A stretch of 64,000 nucleotides of DNA from the NCBI GenBank assembly GCA_963678135.1, contig OY782667.1:1736001-1800000 (forward strand). The letters run 5' to 3'. Under the pieces are notes generated by a model. It was not told the DNA's origin and did not search any database. It worked only from the letters and a program-made list of their open reading frames with translations. Source of the stretch: JAHJKV01 sp963678135 (GTDB lineage Bacteria; Desulfobacterota; Desulfovibrionia; Desulfovibrionales; Desulfovibrionaceae). Positions 53,736 through 61,828 of this stretch are shown here, one piece after another. Numbering within the stretch: position 1 is the first letter of the stretch; every line of letters begins with the position of its first letter. A program made the translations under genes and the position numbers.

Positions 53736-54527
53736 ATGGACACTTGGTATATTGCTTTGATTCAAGGACTGGTTGAAGGTTTGACTGAATTTTTGCCTGT
53801 TTCCTCGACAGGCCACCTTATTTTAAGCGGTTATTTGCTTAATTTTACTGGTTCCAAAGCAGCCACTTTTGATATTGTTATTCAGCTTGGGGCAATACTG
53901 GCAGTAGTTTGCATATACCGTCCTGTTTTTCTGGGGCTTGTACGTCCAACACAACGCCAATTTTCTGGTTTTCGTGGGCTATATTTGCTTTTTTTGACCT
54001 CTTTGCCAGCTTCTGTACTAGGTTTTCTTTTGCACGATTATATCAAAGCATATCTTTTTAATCCTTTAACCGTGGCTCTGGCTCTTTTGGCTGGTGCAAT
54101 TGCTATTTTTGGCGTAGAAAAATCATACAAAACCAATCAAATAGAATCACTAGACCAAATTACCCCAGCCTTAGCTTTGGGGATAGGCTGCTTTCAATGC
54201 CTAGCTTTATGCCCCGGCTTTTCACGCTCTGCTTCAACTATTATGGGAGGCATGATCCTCGGTGCAAAAAGAAAAATAGCTGCTGAATATTCTTTTATTG
54301 CGGCTGTACCGATTATGTTTGCTGCAACTAGCTATGATTTCTTAAAAAATGCTCATTTATTTGATGCCGATGATTTGCTTTTTTTAGGTTTAGGACTGAT
54401 CGTCAGCTTTTTCTCAGCTTGGCTGGCAGTAAAAGGCTTTATCCGTCTTTTGCAGCGTTGGACTTTACGCCCTTTTGCTATATATCGTATAATACTTGCA
54501 GCCGGAGTTCTTTATATCTTAAGCTAA
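53736..54527 (+). CDS. uppP: Undecaprenyl-diphosphatase UppP (BacA)
   Basis: 263-residue membrane enzyme that recycles undecaprenyl pyrophosphate. GLVEGLTEFLPVSSTGHLIL near residue 12 holds the catalytic glutamates and serine-rich loop; CPGFSRSASTIMGGMILG near 160 is the second motif (family usually PGxSRSGxT, here alanine). About eight hydrophobic segments. The ATG at 53736 is chosen from conservation; the frame is open to 53610 across the divergent gene start. Confidence 0.92.
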   Translation: MDTWYIALIQGLVEGLTEFLPVSSTGHLILSGYLLNFTGSKAATFDIVIQLGAILAVVCIYRPVFLGLVRPTQRQFSGFRGLYLLFLTSLPASVLGFLLHDYIKAYLFNPLTVALALLAGAIAIFGVEKSYKTNQIESLDQITPALALGIGCFQCLALCPGFSRSASTIMGGMILGAKRKIAAEYSFIAAVPIMFAATSYDFLKNAHLFDADDLLFLGLGLIVSFFSAWLAVKGFIRLLQRWTLRPFAIYRIILAAGVLYILS

Positions 54528-54826
54528 ACAGTAAAAACATATGGAACTGTCGCAGATAACTACCACCCTAACGAACTCCCTACGAAGTCGAAAAATTTAA
54601 GAGTAAGAATGAAACGCAAGCTCCTAGATATTTTCTAATATCTTGATATTTCAAAAAAAAAAAAAAAAAGATTACTAAAATTTTGTTTTTATATGATAGC
54701 TCATAGAGCAACATGAGAATATTTAAAAAAATTGATAAATCGACCATGCAGACGCCTTGAAATATAAGCATAAAAATACCTGCCACAATTGTCTCAAAAA
54801 AAATAAGTGAAAGGAAATAAGAAAAG
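54528..54826. other. Region upstream of eptA
   Basis: 299 bp with no gene. CTACGAAGTCGAAAAATTTA at about 54582-54601 may be a decayed motif B; it is followed by a 17-A run. Base composition becomes AT-rich here and stays so through eptA. Confidence 0.4.
54653..54669 (+). repeat. Homopolymer run of 17 A
   Basis: Seventeen consecutive A residues, about 157 bases before the eptA start. Long enough to change length by slipped-strand mispairing. Confidence 0.9.
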
Positions 54827-56476
54827 ATGCTGCATTTATTCAAAAAATTTTTTGTTTCTAAGAAACAAATAAAATTAAAATCATATCAATTTATATGGCT
54901 TTACTCGCTTCTCTCAATCATTTTATTTAGTTATCCATTTTTCCAAGCACTTATCAAACGACAAGCTCATTTTATTTTTATATTTTTTACAGTAATCATT
55001 ATATTTTTAGCCTTTAATGTAGTTTTTAGCCTGCTTTTTTACAAAAAAACAAGCAAGATTTTTGCTATACTCCTTTTTATCATAAGTGCCTCTGTTCTTT
55101 ATTTTGTAAATACATACAATGTATTTATTGATCGAGAAATGATCCGTAATGTACTTGAAACAGATTTCCAAGAAACAAAAGAATTACTTAATATAAGATT
55201 TATTCTATATTGTATATTTTTTGGCTGTTTCCCATCATATTTAATACTGACAAAAATCAAAATTATACATTCAACATTTTGGAAAGAGAAACTTTACAAA
55301 TTGATAAATATTTTAGGATGTATTACCCTTGCCATTTTAATTATTTTCTCAGGATATAAAACTGTTTCATCTTTTGTAAGAATGAATAAAGATTTACAAT
55401 ACCTACTTATTCCAACAAATTATATACTAAGCACTTTAGATTTATACAGAAAAAAAGTACAAGCAGGGCAAAGTCCAAAAATAAGAGTGCCTATTGCAGT
55501 TGATGCAACAATTGATACTGATTTTTATCAAGGAATGAAAAGAAAAAATTTATTTGTCATTGTTGTTGGTGAAGCTGCACGTTCCCAAGAGTTTTCTCTT
55601 GATGGCTACCACCGCGATACCAATGCACCTCTTACACAGTACGATTTGATTAACTTCAAAAATTTCTCGTCCTGTGGTACGAGTACTGCCGTTTCTGTCC
55701 CTTGTGCATTTTCACATTTTTTACGCAAAAACTTTAGTGTGAGCAAAGAAGAAGGCTTTGAAAATATTACAGATGTTTTACAAAAGGCTGGTTTTGATCT
55801 TTTATGGCGAGAGAATAATTCTGGCTGCAAAGGAGTGTGTGATAGAATACCTACTATACGGTACTCCCATACACCTGATGGTAAACATTGTAACAAAGAA
55901 GAATGTTTTGATGAAGTTTTGCTAGAAAATCTTGATAATGATATTCAAAACTTATCTTCCTCCAATATTGTCGTAATATTGCACCAAAAAGGCTCTCATG
56001 GCCCTGCGTATTATAAACGAGTACCCGAAGAATTTCAAAAATATAAACCAATATGCAACTCAGAATTATTTAGCGAGTGTACTAATGAAGAAATTATCAA
56101 CTCGTATGATAATACAATTTACTATACCAGCTATTTTTTAAGCCAAGCAATTGAATTTCTCAAAGATAAATTCAAAAATTATAATACCGCAATGCTTTAT
56201 TTTTCAGATCATGGTCAATCTTTAGGAGAAAATGGAATGTATCTGCATGGTGCCCCTTACTGTATAGCTCCTTCCCAGCAAACTCATATTCCTGCATTTC
56301 TTTGGATCTCAGATAATTTTGCAACAGATTTTCGTCTTAATACACAATGCTTAAGAAATGAATGCGATGATCCACTGTCACATGACTACATATTTCATTC
56401 ACTGCTTGGATTATTCAGAATCAAGACAAAAGAATATCAAAAAGAATTTGATTTGTTTGATCGCTGCGAAAATTAG
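54827..56476 (+). CDS. eptA: Lipid A phosphoethanolamine transferase (EptA family)
   Basis: 549 residues. Five N-terminal membrane helices (residues ~20-185) and a periplasmic sulfatase-fold domain: VIVVGEAARSQEFSLDGYHR near residue 247 (metal-binding glutamate), SSCGTSTAVSVPCAFS near 283 with the phosphoryl-accepting threonine, HQKGSHGPAYYKRVP near 388, YFSDHGQSLGENGMYLHGAP near 463. Six or more cysteines in the soluble domain would form the usual disulfides. Relatives add phosphoethanolamine to lipid A and lower susceptibility to cationic peptides. Markedly AT-rich compared with neighbours, so probably acquired. An A motif starts immediately after its stop codon. Confidence 0.9.
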   Translation: MLHLFKKFFVSKKQIKLKSYQFIWLYSLLSIILFSYPFFQALIKRQAHFIFIFFTVIIIFLAFNVVFSLLFYKKTSKIFAILLFIISASVLYFVNTYNVFIDREMIRNVLETDFQETKELLNIRFILYCIFFGCFPSYLILTKIKIIHSTFWKEKLYKLINILGCITLAILIIFSGYKTVSSFVRMNKDLQYLLIPTNYILSTLDLYRKKVQAGQSPKIRVPIAVDATIDTDFYQGMKRKNLFVIVVGEAARSQEFSLDGYHRDTNAPLTQYDLINFKNFSSCGTSTAVSVPCAFSHFLRKNFSVSKEEGFENITDVLQKAGFDLLWRENNSGCKGVCDRIPTIRYSHTPDGKHCNKEECFDEVLLENLDNDIQNLSSSNIVVILHQKGSHGPAYYKRVPEEFQKYKPICNSELFSECTNEEIINSYDNTIYYTSYFLSQAIEFLKDKFKNYNTAMLYFSDHGQSLGENGMYLHGAPYCIAPSQQTHIPAFLWISDNFATDFRLNTQCLRNECDDPLSHDYIFHSLLGLFRIKTKEYQKEFDLFDRCEN

Positions 56477-56500
56477 CAATATATATACTTTTGCCCTGAT
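56477..56500 (-). repeat. Dispersed repeat motif A (minus orientation)
   Basis: 21 of 24 bases match; the copy begins at the base after the eptA stop codon. No B motif lies beside it. Confidence 0.75.
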
Positions 56501-56555
56501 TTTTCCTTATAAGACTTGCCATTCACGCCAAAGCAGTATATGTACCACTTCCCGT

Positions 56556-56632
56556 GGCGAGGTAGCTCAGATGGTTAGAGCATGCGGCTCATATCCGCAG
56601 TGTCGGGGGTTCAATTCCCTCCCTCGCTACCA
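56556..56632 (+). tRNA. tRNA-Met (anticodon CAT)
   Basis: 77 bases with CCA. Acceptor GGCGAGG / CCTCGCT with a G-U first pair, anticodon stem TGCGG / CCGCA, loop CTCATAT. Elongator Met is preferred; a lysidine-modified Ile2 tRNA cannot be excluded by eye. The initiator type is unlikely because the C-A 1-72 mismatch and GGG/CCC anticodon pairs are absent. Confidence 0.88.
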
Positions 56633-56640
56633 GTAAATTC

Positions 56641-56680
56641 AAAGGCTTATAGCGTATGCTGTAGGTCTTTTTTTATTCTA
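56641..56680 (+). terminator. Terminator after tRNA-Met
   Basis: AAAGGCTTATAGC / GCTGTAGGTCTTT stem with several G-U pairs, followed by T7. Related in sequence to the hairpin after tRNA-Pro. Confidence 0.75.
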
Positions 56681-56760
56681 GTAGGCACCAAAAATAAGTA
56701 CAACATGACAGTGTAAACGAAAAAAAGAAAAGAATCAGCACCCTTTTTCAGGGCAGGTTG

Positions 56761-57237
56761 TTACTTCCCATCGGTAAACGCAAAATCCGCGAGCATGGTT
56801 CTTCCTGCGAAAATTTGTTCTACATAGCTGCGTTCTTGTTCATGTATGCGTATATCCGCAACATGCGGTAAGGTCGTGACTCCGCCGAATTGTCTTAAGG
56901 CAAGATCAATAAATTGTGCATCTAAAAAACTGACCTGTGATTTTTGCTTTGCCTCTCCGACAAAAAGAGTAAGGGAAAATATATGCTCTCGCTGTGGTGT
57001 ATTGCTCAGTAAAAGACCGGTTTTAATGAGGGCTTCTGCAATGAGTTCAGGGAGTATACCCGAAGCCTGACTTAAGGTGTGCTCAAAATCAGTTTGAAAG
57101 GCCAGATAATACAAAGGATCAATTTTACAAGCAATGGATTGTCCTGGAAAATTCAAAGCCAAGGAATCATTTTCCCATACTTTGACTAAAGCTCGTTGTA
57201 GAATATGTATTCGATGCTGATAATCTGGTAAAGGCAT
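56761..57237 (-). CDS. Conserved-looking protein of unknown function
   Basis: 158 residues, soluble, no signal peptide or membrane helix. Pieces such as CKIDPLYYLAFQTDFEHTL, LPELIAEALIKTGLLL and RSYVEQIFAGRTMLADFAFT suggest a mixed alpha/beta fold but I recognise no family. It precedes the tRNA-Met on the opposite strand and follows the HDOD gene on the same strand, 120 bp downstream of it. Confidence 0.55.
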   Translation of the reverse strand: MPLPDYQHRIHILQRALVKVWENDSLALNFPGQSIACKIDPLYYLAFQTDFEHTLSQASGILPELIAEALIKTGLLLSNTPQREHIFSLTLFVGEAKQKSQVSFLDAQFIDLALRQFGGVTTLPHVADIRIHEQERSYVEQIFAGRTMLADFAFTDGK

Positions 57238-57357
57238 GATATTTTTCCTGTATCTTACTGTGTCTCTTACTATATATCCTGCTATCTGTACTGAGAATTT
57301 ATATACAATTGAGCATCGTCAAATTACAATATAGCGTCTTATATGCTTGTCTATTGT

Positions 57358-58569
57358 TTATAAAAATGATCCGGCAGTATCCGCAAATTGGGCATCAAAT
57401 TCCTGAATGACTTGAGAAATATCTTCAAGAGTAATGCCTATTAAGTCAATAGACTGCATGGAGACATGTGGGATAACAAAAGCTGTCCCTTCTGGTATGT
57501 CCAAGGCATTGGCAATACAATCGGCAAGCTGTAGTACTGCTGCTTGTTTTTGCAAAGAATCAGCAGTTTCAGGTTCATGGTGTCCGGCAATGATTTGCCA
57601 TAATATTTTTGGAAATCTCCAAGCCTGCATCAGTGCTTGCCCGACTTGTGTATGAGTGAATCCAAAAACTAATTCTTCAGCTTCGACTAAGGGTAAAAAG
57701 TTCTCTTTGGCATGAAGCAGTGCTTGCACAGAAGCATGTGGTAAATGCTTAAAAAGAATGAGCCTTCCAATATCGTGCAACAAACCAGCAGTGAACAGCA
57801 GTTCCGGAACAGGTAATTTTCCTTTGCTGGCAATAAGGGAGCTGAGTAATCCGCAAGATAATGAATGTTTCCAAAATTGTCGCATATCAATGAGTTCTGC
57901 TGGGATGTCTTTGAAATGATAAATAGCAGAGATGCCCATCACTAAGGTTGATAATTCGTTTTCTCCAATAAGAGAAACAGCGCGTTCCACAGTGCTTACG
58001 GCTGTAGGCAAGCTGTAAAAAGAAGAATTCACGAGTTTGAGCAGTTTAGACGAAAGCCCCGGATCAGTATTGATGATGGCTGCAATGGCTTTTGCATCAC
58101 TGCAATCCGCATGTAAAACTTCTTTGAGACGAAAATAAATATCAGGGAAAGAGGCAATACTTTCTTCGTGTTTGACAAGGTCTTTGTAATTTCCTTCGTC
58201 TCTTAAAAAAATATCACTTAACGAGTCATTGTTTGTGGCGATACGAGGATCCAATTCATGAGCTTCCCAACCCTCGGCAAATTTTAAGGCAGTACGTTTT
58301 ACAGCCACATCAAACAAGATGTTCATTATTGGATTGCCGTGATCGACATAAAGAAAAAAACGCTCCGCATATGCAGCAGCTTTTTCCAAATCCAACTCGC
58401 TTATTTCCAATTGGATATTTATTGCTATGATTTCAGTACGCCGTAAAAAATCAATATGTTTTTCTGTGAGCTCTGCACCTTGAGGCAATAATAGTCGCCC
58501 ATCCGGCGCGTAAACCTCTTCGGCAAGTAACATGCCGGGCTGTATTTCATTGAGGCTTACCTGAGGCAC
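57358..58569 (-). CDS. HDOD domain signalling protein
   Basis: 403 residues. A short N-terminal domain (VSLNEIQPGMLLAEEVYAPD, LLLPQGAELTEKHIDFLRR) of the DUF3391-like kind seen before HD-GYP/HDOD domains, then an HDOD domain (INTDPGLSSKLLKLVNSSFY, ISTVERAVSLIGENELSTLV-like VSTVERAVSLIGENELSTLV, LLHDIGRLILFKHLP, GHHEPE). HDOD proteins act in signalling, often linked to motility or c-di-GMP, usually without hydrolase activity. I place the start at GTG 58569 (AGGGA 8 bases upstream); the open frame to 58689 runs into a dispersed repeat and is unlikely to be translated. Confidence 0.85.
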   Translation of the reverse strand: MPQVSLNEIQPGMLLAEEVYAPDGRLLLPQGAELTEKHIDFLRRTEIIAINIQLEISELDLEKAAAYAERFFLYVDHGNPIMNILFDVAVKRTALKFAEGWEAHELDPRIATNNDSLSDIFLRDEGNYKDLVKHEESIASFPDIYFRLKEVLHADCSDAKAIAAIINTDPGLSSKLLKLVNSSFYSLPTAVSTVERAVSLIGENELSTLVMGISAIYHFKDIPAELIDMRQFWKHSLSCGLLSSLIASKGKLPVPELLFTAGLLHDIGRLILFKHLPHASVQALLHAKENFLPLVEAEELVFGFTHTQVGQALMQAWRFPKILWQIIAGHHEPETADSLQKQAAVLQLADCIANALDIPEGTAFVIPHVSMQSIDLIGITLEDISQVIQEFDAQFADTAGSFL

Positions 58570-58667
58570 TGTATTTTCCCTCACAAAAATTTTGTAAAAA
58601 TATACGCCAATCTTACTCACAGAATGTATAATGCTATTTCCCCTTTGACAAGTAAGAAAATATTCCC

Positions 58668-58959
58668 CACAGGGCAAACGCATATTCATTTTCGGGGGGG
58701 GGACAAACGAACTGAAATTTTAGCACGAACATTTTATTCCCTTATGACCTCCTCCTCTGTCATTCCGCGCGTAAATAGCAGTATGACAAGAAAGAAACCA
58801 TAGAACGAGGCAGGGGCATCGTATGATAAGAGAGGGGGGAGGCTTTACAACAGGTTCATAATAGCTTGTGTTACAGTTTAAGAAAGTGTATACTTTTTAT
58901 ATTGGATAATGTCAGACTATTGATAAAGTTTTAACGAATTAATATACGGTTGTCCTGTT
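58668..58959. repeat. Full-length MITE-like element, left of the methyltransferase/ParB pair
   Basis: Motif A plus at 58668-58691 (20 of 24) and motif A minus at 58936-58959 (19 of 24) form terminal inverted repeats around a 292-bp unit with a degenerate motif B at 58758-58787 (TGTCATTCCGCGCGTAAATA). No coding potential. Confidence 0.75.
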
Positions 58960-59014
58960 TCTTCAAAAATTAACTTTGGTTTTTACCCATTCAAAGGATA
59001 CCAAAAACAACGAT

Positions 59015-59881
59015 ATGGGCATTACTAATAGTCCGCTTCGATACCCTGGAGGAAAATCTTCCATCGCTCCATTTCTTCGAGATGTCATTGAGTTGAATGG
59101 CCTTCAAGGTGGCACTTATATCGAACCGTATGCTGGGGGAGCGGGAGCAGCACTGACACTTCTTTTTGAGGGCAAAGTGGATAAAATTATCATTAATGAT
59201 TTCGATCCGGTTATTTATGCGTTTTGGATATCTGCTCTACGTTACTCAGATCAATTTGTAGAACGGATTGAAACAATTCCTCTAACTATCGAAGAGTGGC
59301 GTATTCAAAAAAAAATTCTGACAAATCATACAGAACACCGTCCTTTTGAAGTTGGATTTGCTGCATTTTACTTAAACCGTTGTAATCGTTCTGGGATTCT
59401 CAAGGCTGGGCCAATCGGGGGAAAGCATCAAAAAGGCAAGTACAGGTTGGGGGCGCGTTTCAACAGGGGGGCACTAGTAACCAAAATTCGACGCATAAAA
59501 TTATTTCAAAAGCAGATAGATGTATTCAATTTGGATGCAGTTCAATTCCTTAAAAAGGTTGTCCCAAAAATTGAAAAGCCGAAGCTAGTGTACCTTGATC
59601 CTCCATACTACGAAAAAGGGCAACAACTTTATTTGAACGCCTATGGATATGAGGATCACAAAAATCTTGCATGGTTTCTTGAAACACGAATTGGTAATTG
59701 CTCATGGGTTCTCACTTATGACGATGCAGACGTCATAAGAAAGATGTATCAAGATAGCCATACCAAAACTTATTCCCTCAACTATTTTGCACATCATGCT
59801 AAAAAGGGAAACGAGCTTCTTATTGCTCCCCCTTGTCTTCACCTCCCAAAGCAAGTCCAAATTAAATACGGCCTCGCTTAG
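59015..59881 (+). CDS. D12-class N6-adenine DNA methyltransferase (Dam family)
   Basis: 288 residues. RYPGGKSSIAPFLRDVI near residue 9 and YIEPYAGGAGAALTLLF near 35 are the SAM-binding motifs, NDFDPVIYAFW is motif III, and YLDPPYY near 195 is the catalytic DPPY. LNRCNRSGILKAGPIGG is the D12-type loop. Target site unknown; Dam-family enzymes often modify GATC or related sites. Start ATG 59015 matches the family start; a TTG at 58976 is open but unsupported. Its stop overlaps the stop of the convergent ParB-like gene by 4 bases. The pair lies between two full copies of the dispersed element. Confidence 0.9.
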   Translation: MGITNSPLRYPGGKSSIAPFLRDVIELNGLQGGTYIEPYAGGAGAALTLLFEGKVDKIIINDFDPVIYAFWISALRYSDQFVERIETIPLTIEEWRIQKKILTNHTEHRPFEVGFAAFYLNRCNRSGILKAGPIGGKHQKGKYRLGARFNRGALVTKIRRIKLFQKQIDVFNLDAVQFLKKVVPKIEKPKLVYLDPPYYEKGQQLYLNAYGYEDHKNLAWFLETRIGNCSWVLTYDDADVIRKMYQDSHTKTYSLNYFAHHAKKGNELLIAPPCLHLPKQVQIKYGLA

Positions 59882-61269
59882 TCCTTCTCAATAAGTAATT
59901 TAATGATTGGCTCAATTTGCCTCCAAAAATTTTGTAGGTCATCTTTTGTGGGTTTTCCATAATCACCATGAGCGTAGTCGTTTAGCGTTTCAATATGAAC
60001 AAACGAGGTATTGTCTTTGGCAGTGAATCGTTTAAATTTTTTGCAAGTTTCTTGGTCTGGAAACCAATCCGCATGATTGGATGTCATAAAATTTATCCGT
60101 TTTGTTAATCCAAACGTTTTTCCAGAATCATGCTTCGTTTCTTCAATTTTCCCATAAGCATCGTAAAGGCATTGGACTGAAAGATCCAATATTGTTCGCA
60201 ATAGCAACCCTCCAGCATGAGGGAAAGTGCCAACGGACATCTTTTGTCCCTCAGCGAATAACTCGTTCAGTTTTGGAAGGTCGATTTTAAACTCCATAGA
60301 TACGGGAATCAATTTTTCACGTTTACCGCGTGGTTTCGGCTTTCGTTCCTCTTTTCTGTCATCCTTTTTCTTTTGTGTGGGAGCCTCAAAATTAAAATTT
60401 CCTTTTTGACCAGTTGTGTGTTGCCTTACAATATTATCAATGTAATTGTTGCGGTCTTCTACTGTTTCATGTGTACGATGAGTGAGATCACCGTCCACAA
60501 TTTCTTTGTGAAGATGAAGGATTATATCTAAAAATTCATTCTGAGGAATTTTGAATTTGAGGTGAGAACCAGCAAGGTTAAGGCCAGTAGTTTCGGTAAA
60601 ATGTTTTGCCTCAACAACCCTTGCTAATGTCGAGGTTTGGAACTTTTCCGAAAGGTATGAGTCTTTGACATTGTCAGGGATATCTGCACCACGGATCATT
60701 TCTCGAATCAAAATAGTAAGAGCCGCAGTCCTAACTTCAGCACTTGGTACTGAGTACTTGCCTGCAATTTCCTCGTGGTCAACACCACGCAGAACCTCAC
60801 CGGCCAAAAAACGCATCTTCATGATACGCTGCCAAGGAGATGTCATTTCACTTCCATGTCTGGCGATGAGAATAGGAGCCACATCCTCCTTGCTGGGAGC
60901 AATATAGACCGAAATTTTCTCCCATTGGTTTGTATCAATGTCTTCTGCAAGACGTGAATATGAATGCTTTTTTCTAGGTGGTGCAAGTTCTGGATTCCGA
61001 AGTAGTTTGAGAGCAGTGATTCTTCGGTTACCCTCTACAACGATAAAATGTCGTCTAACTTTTGCAACAATCGGTACTTCATTGATAAAAAATCCATCAC
61101 GTGCCATGCTTTTGGCTAGTTCGAGAACTTTAAATTCATTCACCATATGATGGATGATTGCATTTTGTGTTTCATGCAACATTTCTTCTGGCAAACGCGG
61201 GTTCTCGTTATCCAACCTCAAAGCGTCAACTTTCAGTTTTCTTAATTCCCAATTGGAATAGTCGATCAT
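59878..61269 (-). CDS. ParB/Srx-domain protein with C-terminal HEPN-like region
   Basis: 463 residues. Residues ~10-95 form a ParB N-terminal domain: LRLDNENPRLPEE, then HFIVVEGNRRITALKLLRN with the EGNRR motif at 79-83. A central helical part (residues 130-270; EEIAGKYSVPSAEVRTAALT looks like a helix-turn-helix) leads to a K/R-rich linker (QKKKDDRKEERKPKPRGKRE, ~310-330). The C-terminal ~130 residues (GGLLLRTILDLSVQCLYDAY; HIETLNDYAHGDYGKPTKDD) resemble all-helical HEPN/DUF4145-like regions of defence proteins. Not a chromosomal ParB: no parA or parS lies nearby. GAGGT precedes the ATG. Function unknown; possibly a nuclease or restriction partner of the convergent methyltransferase. Confidence 0.7.
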   Translation of the reverse strand: MIDYSNWELRKLKVDALRLDNENPRLPEEMLHETQNAIIHHMVNEFKVLELAKSMARDGFFINEVPIVAKVRRHFIVVEGNRRITALKLLRNPELAPPRKKHSYSRLAEDIDTNQWEKISVYIAPSKEDVAPILIARHGSEMTSPWQRIMKMRFLAGEVLRGVDHEEIAGKYSVPSAEVRTAALTILIREMIRGADIPDNVKDSYLSEKFQTSTLARVVEAKHFTETTGLNLAGSHLKFKIPQNEFLDIILHLHKEIVDGDLTHRTHETVEDRNNYIDNIVRQHTTGQKGNFNFEAPTQKKKDDRKEERKPKPRGKREKLIPVSMEFKIDLPKLNELFAEGQKMSVGTFPHAGGLLLRTILDLSVQCLYDAYGKIEETKHDSGKTFGLTKRINFMTSNHADWFPDQETCKKFKRFTAKDNTSFVHIETLNDYAHGDYGKPTKDDLQNFWRQIEPIIKLLIEKD

Positions 61270-61373
61270 TCATACCTCGCGAGATCAACGGAATCAAAGA
61301 TTTGGCTACACCTTGCGACAATTATACAAGAAAACCATCCCAACCACACTTTGTCAACCTGCTTAATTCCCAG

Positions 61374-61617
61374 ATCAGGGTGAGTGCATAGCAATCTTCT
61401 TCATTATACCCGCGTAAGTCGCGACAGTCCAGCAGAGCCAAACTATGAGGGGTTGACGCAGTAAGAGAAAAAACAAGGAGGAAGAAGAGAAGAAAAGAAA
61501 AAGCAGCGAAGACAGAAGAACTGGATCCTGCGACTTACGCGCAGGATGACAGGAAGGGGGAAACAATAAAATGGGCAGGAAGTATTGAGCCTAAAATTTA
61601 TATGCGTTTGCCCTGAT
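61374..61617. repeat. Full-length MITE-like element, right of the methyltransferase/ParB pair
   Basis: Motif A plus at 61374-61397 (16 of 24, differences mostly transitions), degenerate motif B plus at about 61401-61433 (CCGCGTAAGTCGC), motif B minus at 61520-61551 (GGATCCTGCGACTTACGCGC) and motif A minus at 61594-61617 (23 of 24). The unit is 244 bp and palindromic in layout: A-B-B'-A'. No coding potential. Confidence 0.8.
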
Positions 61618-61683
61618 ATTCCCTGAAAATATGATAATATTTCACAAAACATAATAGCGAGTAGGTTCAGCATGGTGCAAAGT

Positions 61684-61712
61684 AAACGCATGAAGAAAAA
61701 ATGCGTTTCTTT
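61684..61712 (+). terminator. Hairpin before the sigma-54 activator gene
   Basis: AAACGCAT / ATGCGTTT stem with a 9-base loop, followed by CTTTG; may end transcription entering from the left or be part of the leader. The rest of 61618-61828 has no gene. Confidence 0.45.
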
Positions 61713-61828
61713 GACGTCATTTCATTGACAGGGAAGCCGTATCCAGTACAAGAGTGTTGGAAGATGTTGTTTTATAATTTCTTCCACCGCATGATTTTCA
61801 AATATTGTTTGCTGTTCATGGGGGTCGC

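Noticed and set aside
59878..61269. Chromosome-partition ParB
   Set aside because: No parA, no parS-like sites near, C-terminus unlike partition ParB, and the gene pairs with a methyltransferase.
61672..61728. 18-codon open frame (ATG GTG CAA...) before the sigma-54 activator
   Set aside because: No ribosome-binding site and it contains a hairpin; too short to support as a leader peptide.
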